Of a stretch of 5,762 bases of DNA, positions 1 to 5,762 are shown in pieces. The translations under genes and the position numbers were made by a program. Every line of letters starts with the position of its first letter. The stretch's first letter is position 1. Origin of the DNA: an uncultured Micrococcales bacterium (GTDB taxonomy: Bacteria > Actinomycetota > Actinomycetes > Actinomycetales > Microbacteriaceae); NCBI GenBank assembly GCA_903831585.1, contig CAIKYE010000164.1:1-5762 (forward strand). The letters run 5' to 3'. The notes below the pieces were generated by a model, which was not told the DNA's origin, did no database searches, and was given only the letters and a program-made list of their open reading frames with translations.

Positions 1-19
1 CCCAGTTAGCATTGTCAGC

Positions 20-619
20 GTGAGCAAGCTCTATTTCAGACACGGCGCCATGAACAGCGGCAAGTCGACCGCCCTGCTTCAGGCAGCGCACAACTATGAG
101 GAGCGCGACCAGCTGGTGCTGCTTGCGAAGCCGGCAGTTGATACCAAGGGCAATAGCACGATTGTTTCGCGGCTCGGCGTCTCGCGCGAAATTGACTTTT
201 TGGTAACTCCGAAGCAGAACCTTAGAACTCTCTTTGCCGAGCACCGCGCGAGGTTGATTGCCGATGGAAAGAAAGACGTTGCCTGTCTGCTAATTGACGA
301 ATCTCAATTTCTAACCGCAGAGCAAGTTGATCAGGCTCTACAGATTGCCGTGCTAGACGGCGTGCCAGTTTTGGCTTTTGGCATTCGCACAGATTTTCTG
401 ACACACGGATTTCCGGGCAGCATTCGACTGCTAGAAATTGCGCACAGCCTAGAAGAGTTGAAGACCATATGCCGCTGCGGTCGCAAGGCCATGTTCAATG
501 GTCGAAAGGTAGACGGAAAATTCATTTTTGATGGCGAACAGGTCGCTATCGATGGTGTCGATGTGACCTACGAATCACTGTGCCCGGTTTGTTACTTCGA
601 AGAACTTGGAATTAAGTAG
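20..619 (+). CDS. tdk: Thymidine kinase (type II, Zn-binding)
   Basis: Cytosolic salvage enzyme that phosphorylates thymidine to dTMP with ATP. The 199-residue product has the family layout: Walker A GAMNSGKS at residues 9-16, Walker B and catalytic base in DESQF (93-97, Glu94), the nucleotide-binding lid GIRTDFLTHGFPGS (121-134), and a C-terminal zinc site from Cys151, Cys153, Cys188 and Cys191 (CxC then CxxC). Length is normal for the family. The start is a GTG that gives the usual short MSKLYFRHGAMNSGKS beginning. The frame stays open to the left edge and no clear Shine-Dalgarno is visible in the 19 bases upstream, so a slightly earlier start or leaderless translation cannot be excluded. 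The only other early Met lies inside the Walker A loop. It is transcribed toward leuA and ends 3 bases from the leuA stop. Family assignment is secure; no defect is visible. Confidence 0.96.
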   Translation: MSKLYFRHGAMNSGKSTALLQAAHNYEERDQLVLLAKPAVDTKGNSTIVSRLGVSREIDFLVTPKQNLRTLFAEHRARLIADGKKDVACLLIDESQFLTAEQVDQALQIAVLDGVPVLAFGIRTDFLTHGFPGSIRLLEIAHSLEELKTICRCGRKAMFNGRKVDGKFIFDGEQVAIDGVDVTYESLCPVCYFEELGIK

Positions 620-622
620 CTT

Positions 623-2365
<1,743 letters not shown>

Positions 2366-2404
2366 CTAAGGCGCTGATTCTGGTTAGTCGGGATAGCGAA
2401 ACCT

Positions 2405-2440
2405 CCGCGACGAGGAAGACCTGTTTAGGCCTCGTCGCGG
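2405..2440 (-). promoter_or_regulatory. leuA leader hairpin (candidate attenuator / LEU-type element)
   Basis: A perfect 11-bp inverted repeat: CCGCGACGAGG at 2430-2440 (minus strand) and CCTCGTCGCGG at 2405-2415, with a 14-base loop. The loop can close further by CCT/AGG (2427-2429 with 2420-2422) around AAAC. A basal 5-bp stem TAGCG/CGCTA (2442-2446 with 2394-2398) could extend it below an asymmetric internal loop. There is no U-tract after the right arm (AGGTTTCGC follows), so it does not look like a simple Rho-independent terminator. The last codons and stop of the leader peptide lie in the left arm and loop, so a translating ribosome would control folding. A conserved leader pseudoknot upstream of leuA has been described in Actinobacteria. 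Loop AAAC (2423-2426) could pair with GTTT (2399-2402), but only over 4 bp. Regulatory role is inferred; the repeat is certain. Confidence 0.7.
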
Positions 2441-2469
2441 CCGCTAAGCAGAGCTAGACCGTTGAACAC
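2425..2469 (-). CDS. Putative leucine-rich leader peptide of leuA
   Basis: A 14-codon frame, GTG to TAA, encoding MFNGLALLSGRDEA. Codons 5, 7 and 8 are Leu (CTA, CTG, CTT), a density expected of an attenuation leader and placed just before the 11-bp hairpin. No Shine-Dalgarno precedes it. Instead the GTG lies 6 bases after a TAnnnT -10 element, so the transcript would begin at or beside the start codon, a leaderless arrangement that is common in Actinobacteria. Codons 11-14 lie in the hairpin left arm and the TAA lies in its loop, so ribosome position would decide whether the stem forms. It is too short to have other coding support, and three Leu in 14 codons could occur by chance. The call rests on the combination of position, codons, promoter and hairpin. 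Confidence 0.55.
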   Translation of the reverse strand: MFNGLALLSGRDEA

Positions 2470-2475
2470 CCTTTT

Positions 2476-2504
2476 AGAGTAGCCCAGCGGACAATATCGG
2501 GCAA
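2476..2504 (-). promoter_or_regulatory. Predicted leuA promoter
   Basis: On the minus strand TTGCCC (2499-2504) and TACTCT (2476-2481) are separated by 17 bases. The -35 matches TTGACA at four of six positions, and the -10 fits the actinobacterial TAnnnT pattern. The promoter starts about 15 bases after the era stop, in the only sizeable gap of the window, and would start transcription near 2469, giving a leader of about 118 bases before leuA. Based on pattern only. Confidence 0.5.
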
Positions 2505-2518
2505 CTAGAAGCAGGCTG

Positions 2519-3412
2519 CTAGAAACCCAGGCGACCGAGCTGCTTGGGGTCGCGCTGCCAATCGGGAGCAACCTTTACACGAATCGAAAGAAATACGCGC
2601 TGACCGAGCAGTTTTTCGATCTCTAACCTCGCCCGGCGACCAACATCACTTAGTCGAGAGCCCTTGTGGCCGATGATGATTGACTTCTGGCTGTCGCGCT
2701 CGACCCAGACATTGACGTGCACATCCATGAGGTCTTTGCCCTCGCGTTGATTCATTTCGTCTAGCGTCACGGCAAGCGAGTGAGGCAATTCATCGCGCAC
2801 ACCTTCGAGCGCAGCTTCGCGAACCAGCTCGCAAATTCTCTGTTCAATGGTTTCGTCGGTAACCGCTTCGTCGGGATAGAGCTGTTCAGAAAGTGGCAGC
2901 TCGCTTATGAGTAGCGTTGCCAACTCTTCTAGTTGATCTGCGGCAACTGCCGATACCGGAATGATGGCTGACCACTCGCGCATGCCCTGAACTGCAAGCA
3001 GTTGCTCGGCAAGCTTCTGCTTAGTCACGAGCTCGCTCTTCGTAACGATTGCAATTAGTTTTGCTCGGCGGTAGTTGCCAAGTTGCTCGTTAATGAATTT
3101 GTCACCGACACCAATGCGCTCGTTGGCCGGAATGCAGAATCCGATTACATCCACGTCACCGAGCGTGCTCTCGACGAGATCATTCAATCTTTGGCCGAGC
3201 AGGGTGCGCGGCCTGTGCAATCCAGGAGTATCAACAATTATGATTTGCCCGTTTTCGCGGTGAACAATTCCACGGATGGCGCGTCGAGTGGTTTGCGGTT
3301 TAGAACTAGTGATGGCAACCTTATGCCCCACCATCGCATTGGTTAGCGTCGATTTACCAACGTTGGGTCTTCCAACGAAAGAAACGAATCCGGCTCGATA
3401 ATTACTTGTCAC
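2519..3412 (-). CDS. era: GTPase Era
   Basis: Essential-type GTPase that binds the 3' end of 16S rRNA and helps 30S subunit maturation. From the GTG start (297 residues): G1 GRPNVGKS at 14-21, switch I with TT at 41-42, G3 DTPG at 61-64, G4 TKSE at 124-127, G5 SA at 154-155, and a C-terminal KH domain (about 205-290) with GHKG at 248-251. I chose the GTG at 3410-3412 because AAAGGA (3420-3425) lies 7 bases upstream and the resulting MTSNYRAGF matches the short N-terminus usual for actinobacterial Era. An in-frame ATG at 3440-3442 would add 10 residues but has no Shine-Dalgarno and overlaps corC by 41 bases instead of 11. The overlap suggests translational coupling to corC. Odd point: G4 ends in Glu rather than the usual Asp that reads the guanine base. 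Confidence 0.95.
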   Translation of the reverse strand: MTSNYRAGFVSFVGRPNVGKSTLTNAMVGHKVAITSSKPQTTRRAIRGIVHRENGQIIIVDTPGLHRPRTLLGQRLNDLVESTLGDVDVIGFCIPANERIGVGDKFINEQLGNYRRAKLIAIVTKSELVTKQKLAEQLLAVQGMREWSAIIPVSAVAADQLEELATLLISELPLSEQLYPDEAVTDETIEQRICELVREAALEGVRDELPHSLAVTLDEMNQREGKDLMDVHVNVWVERDSQKSIIIGHKGSRLSDVGRRARLEIEKLLGQRVFLSIRVKVAPDWQRDPKQLGRLGF

Positions 3413-4538
3413 TGTCTGTTCCTTTGAAAGCGGCTTGAGCATCTGTCAAGTCTTGGTCGCGCCTCACCACCACAGAAACTAGACGCTTGCGACGACCTTC
3501 GATTCGATCGGCTCGAAACACGAGCCCAGAGAAAGTCACTTCGTCGTCTCGCATCGGAAGCCGACCGAGTTCCTTCGCGAGCAATCCACCTACGCTGTCA
3601 ACGTCTTCGTCATCCAGCTCAATTTCAAAGAGCTCGCCGAGGTCGACTAGTGAGTAGCGGGCGGCAACGCGGTAGCCGCCATCCTCGAGTTCGACGAGTT
3701 CGTTTTCGTCGTCGTCATACTCGTCGGCAATCTCGCCGACCAATTCTTCGATAACGTCTTCCATGGTGACAAGGCCGGCAACACCGCCATACTCATCTAC
3801 GACGATCGCGATGTGAGTTGCGTTGCTCTGCATTGCCTGCAATAGGTCGTCAACCGCAAGCGATTCGGGCATGAATACTGCTTTTCGGCTAACTGTAGAC
3901 ACTGGCAACTTGGCAGCCTTCTTGTCTCCCGAGTGCAGAGCCTTGGTCAAGTCCTTGAGGTAGACGATGCCGGTTACCTCATCGACAGACTTGCCAACAA
4001 TTGGAAGCCTAGAGAACCCGCTCTTCAAGAAGAATTCCATCGCCACGCTGAGGTTTGTCTGTTCAGAGATAGTTGCCATGTCAACGCGGGGCACCATGAT
4101 TTCGCGAATAATGGTTTCACCAAACTCTTCTACCGAATCAATCAGATCCTGTTCAAACTCCTCTGGTGCCTCTTCTTTAGGGAGGGAAATCGGAGTAAAG
4201 AGCAGGTGCAGCGAATTCACCAATCCCGAAAGCTTGTTAGCCAACCAAGTTCCAAGCCGGTCGTGTCCAAACCTGCGAGCGGCTAGCTGAGTGCCCAGTA
4301 GCAGGGCGAGCATCAACGCAACCGAAACCAGTGCCGTAACCCACCACTCGAAACCGAGCGGAACAAGTCCCTGGCCGACCGTGACACCAAAGATTCCGGT
4401 GAACGTCATTCGAGCAAAGCTGATGGTTTCGGCCTTGTGGGAATCCTCTTCTGATGCCTCTAGCGAGGCCTTGACCACAGCAGACACCGCAGTAAGCAGA
4501 GCCAAGACAACCGAAACCCAAAACGCAATTGCCAACAA
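3402..4538 (-). CDS. HlyC/CorC family CBS-domain membrane protein
   Basis: Integral membrane protein of the CNNM/CorC group, linked in other bacteria to Mg2+/Co2+ handling; the substrate here is unknown. The N-terminus has hydrophobic segments at about 4-22 and 62-82 and weaker ones near 45-60 and 103-118. A CBS pair follows: first from IMVPRVDM (147-154), second ending EYGGVAGLVTMEDVIEELVGEI (249-270). Then come an acidic linker (272-282) and the C-terminal CorC/HlyC-associated domain (about 285-358). It begins at a TTG directly after the ybeY stop, with GGTGAG at 4543-4548. A second TTG at 4533-4535 has better spacing (7 bases), so the true start may be one codon later. The upstream frame is ybeY itself. 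At about 120 residues the membrane region is shorter than the usual DUF21 domain of about 180-200. It overlaps the start of era, completing the phoH-ybeY-corC-era order. The name hemolysin C in databases is historical. Confidence 0.9.
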   Translation of the reverse strand: MLAIAFWVSVVLALLTAVSAVVKASLEASEEDSHKAETISFARMTFTGIFGVTVGQGLVPLGFEWWVTALVSVALMLALLLGTQLAARRFGHDRLGTWLANKLSGLVNSLHLLFTPISLPKEEAPEEFEQDLIDSVEEFGETIIREIMVPRVDMATISEQTNLSVAMEFFLKSGFSRLPIVGKSVDEVTGIVYLKDLTKALHSGDKKAAKLPVSTVSRKAVFMPESLAVDDLLQAMQSNATHIAIVVDEYGGVAGLVTMEDVIEELVGEIADEYDDDENELVELEDGGYRVAARYSLVDLGELFEIELDDEDVDSVGGLLAKELGRLPMRDDEVTFSGLVFRADRIEGRRKRLVSVVVRRDQDLTDAQAAFKGTDSDK

Positions 4539-5000
4539 CTAGCTCACCGTCTCGGTCGCATAAAAAGAGTCGAGGATTTCTTTCTGCAGGCCAAACATTT
4601 CTCGCTCTTCATCGGGTTCGGCGTGATCGTATCCGAGCAGGTGAAGAATGCCGTGAGTCACCAGCAAGAGCATCTCGTTGATGAGCGGGTGGCCGGCATC
4701 AGCGGCCTGCTTCTCCGCGTACGAGGGGCAAACCACGATGTCACCGAGCAGACCTGGAGCGGTCACTTCGCCCTCTGCACCGGGGCGCAGCTCGTCCATC
4801 GGAAAACTCAACACATCGGTTGGACCTTGCTCATCCATCCACTGCACGTGCAATTCGGTCATCGGTTCTTCGTCGACGAATTGAATCGCCAATTCTGCCG
4901 CGGGATGAATGCGTAACTTGTCGAGTGCATGCTCAGCCAGTCGCAAGACGCGTTCGTGATCGAGAACATATGAGGTCTCGTTGTTGATCTCTATGCTCAC
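4539..5000 (-). CDS. ybeY: Endoribonuclease YbeY (16S rRNA maturation)
   Basis: Single-strand-specific, metal-dependent RNase involved in 16S rRNA 3'-end processing and 70S quality control. The 153-residue product carries the family zinc motif [11 protein letters not shown], with His116, His120 and His126, and the upstream block PTDVLSFP (60-67) that lines the active site. Its length is typical. The start is a GTG whose first bases overlap the phoH TGA (GTGA, 4 bases), with only a weak purine-rich AAGAG 6 bases upstream, so translation is probably coupled to phoH. No in-frame ATG lies near the N-terminus. The TAG stop directly abuts the corC TTG start in the same frame. Position beside phoH and era matches the common bacterial ybeY neighbourhood and supports a shared role in small-subunit maturation. 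Confidence 0.95.
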   Translation of the reverse strand: MSIEINNETSYVLDHERVLRLAEHALDKLRIHPAAELAIQFVDEEPMTELHVQWMDEQGPTDVLSFPMDELRPGAEGEVTAPGLLGDIVVCPSYAEKQAADAGHPLINEMLLLVTHGILHLLGYDHAEPDEEREMFGLQKEILDSFYATETVS

Positions 5001-5762
5001 TTGCGGCTCTTGCTTTCTTCAAACTTCGAATAGGCATCGATAATTCGTGCCACAAGCGAGTGCCTAACAACGTCATCCGAGGTCAAATAGCTAACTGCCA
5101 TGTCATCGACGTCGCTCAGAATCTCGAGCGCGGTTCGCAAGCCCGAGGTTCCGTTGGGCAGGTCGATCTGGGTTATGTCGCCGGTAATAACCATTCTCGA
5201 ATTGAAGCCGAGCCTGGTGAGAAACATCTTCATCTGCTCGGGCGTGGTGTTCTGAGCCTCATCGAGAATTATGAACGAATCGTTCAATGTGCGACCACGC
5301 ATATAGGCAAGCGGTGCAACCTCGATGGTTCCGCTAGCCAGTAGCTTCGGAACCGACTCTGGGTCGAGCATCTCGTGCAGGGCGTCAAACAGCGGGCGAA
5401 GATAGGGGTCAATTTTGTCATTGAGCGTTCCAGGCAAGAATCCGAGGCGCTCACCAGCTTCGACCGCTGGGCGGGTCAAGATTATGCGACTGACCTCTTT
5501 GCGCTGAAGCGCCTGCACGGCCTTTGCCATAGCCAGATAAGTCTTTCCGGTTCCGGCTGGTCCGACGCCAAAGACAATTGTGTTTTGGTCAATCTCATCT
5601 ACGTAAAGTTTTTGTCCGACAGTCTTGGGCCTGATGCTCTTGCCGCGAGACGAAAGAATGCTTTGGCTCAGCACATCAGTCGGACGCATGCTTCCGTCAT
5701 CGATTATCTTCACAGAGCGAGTCAGATCCTGCGGAGCTAGGTCTTGACCACCCGAAATGAGC
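4997..5762 (-). CDS. phoH: PhoH family ATPase (5' end beyond the window)
   Basis: Cytosolic P-loop ATPase related to superfamily I helicase cores. The exact role is unsettled, but it is tied to RNA metabolism by domain partners and by its link to ybeY. The frame is open to the right edge and shows 254 codons. Numbering from the edge: Walker A GPAGTGKT at 67-74, [15 protein letters not shown] at 97-111, Walker B IILDEAQN at 164-171, ITGD motif at 192-195, and the C-terminal [13 protein letters not shown] helix (232-244). A GTG at 5711-5713 could start a 238-residue protein, but the coding continues convincingly upstream ([16 protein letters not shown], a typical PhoH stretch) and family members are about 320-350 residues. 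The gene is therefore cut by the window and its start is not seen. The stop overlaps the ybeY GTG by 4 bases. Confidence 0.94.
   Translation of the reverse strand, partial: LISGGQDLAPQDLTRSVKIIDDGSMRPTDVLSQSILSSRGKSIRPKTVGQKLYVDEIDQNTIVFGVGPAGTGKTYLAMAKAVQALQRKEVSRIILTRPAVEAGERLGFLPGTLNDKIDPYLRPLFDALHEMLDPESVPKLLASGTIEVAPLAYMRGRTLNDSFIILDEAQNTTPEQMKMFLTRLGFNSRMVITGDITQIDLPNGTSGLRTALEILSDVDDMAVSYLTSDDVVRHSLVARIIDAYSKFEESKSRK

Noticed and set aside
2405..2440. The strong inverted repeat as a Rho-independent terminator for the era operon.
   Set aside because: The stem is strong, but the right arm is followed on the minus strand by AGGTTTCGC with no run of T. On the plus strand the arm is followed by CCGCTAAGC. 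Its overlap with the Leu-rich frame makes a leader role more likely, although it might still slow read-through from era.
3412..3442. Era starting at the upstream ATG (3440-3442).
   Set aside because: No Shine-Dalgarno precedes it, it would overlap corC by 41 bases, and the extra ten residues do not match the short Era N-terminus. The GTG at 3410-3412 has AAAGGA at good spacing.
5711..5713. PhoH starting at GTG 5711-5713 as a complete 238-residue gene.
   Set aside because: The open frame continues upstream to the window edge with PhoH-like sequence, and the family is about 90 residues longer. The gene is simply cut by the window.

Overview
The window looks like a piece of chromosome from a small-genome actinobacterium, most likely in or near the Microbacteriaceae (freshwater Luna/Rhodoluna-type lineages come to mind). 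This is inferred from the long, M. tuberculosis-like LeuA, the Era C-terminus ending DPKQLGRLGF, the [15 protein letters not shown] block in YbeY, the gene order phoH-ybeY-corC-era-leuA, frequent GTG/TTG starts, and a moderate base composition (roughly half G+C by eye). No mobile element, CRISPR array, tRNA or rRNA is visible.

Layout. A short rightward thymidine kinase gene (tdk, 20-619) sits at the left edge and converges on everything else with a 3-base gap. The rest is read leftward, in transcription order: phoH (entering from beyond the right edge), ybeY, a CBS-domain membrane protein of the HlyC/CorC family, era, then a 168-base leader region and leuA. The phoH-ybeY-corC-era junctions overlap or abut (4-base overlap, zero gap, 11-base overlap), so these four are very probably one translationally coupled operon. 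YbeY (16S rRNA 3'-end nuclease), Era (30S-assembly GTPase binding the 16S 3' end) and PhoH (an ATPase of RNA-related families) form a plausible ribosome-maturation module. CorC is the membrane partner often found with them. LeuA has its own control region and makes the first committed intermediate of leucine synthesis.

The most interesting part is the only real intergenic stretch, 2351-2518 upstream of leuA. On the minus strand it holds a plausible promoter (TTGCCC, 17 bases, TACTCT). Six bases downstream begins a 14-codon reading frame, GTG to TAA, with three Leu codons in four (Leu-Ala-Leu-Leu). It is positioned so that the transcript would start at or next to the GTG, a leaderless peptide. 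The end of this frame runs into a perfect 11-bp inverted repeat, and bases from its loop and right arm can pair with the leuA Shine-Dalgarno. Together this reads as a leucine-sensing translational attenuator. A leuA leader pseudoknot (LEU element) is known in Actinobacteria, so the class is probably not new, but the leaderless peptide and the SD-masking arrangement deserve testing.

Smaller oddities are a Glu in place of the usual Asp in the Era G4 motif, a short N-terminal membrane domain in CorC, and ybeY and corC being in the same frame separated only by a TAG.
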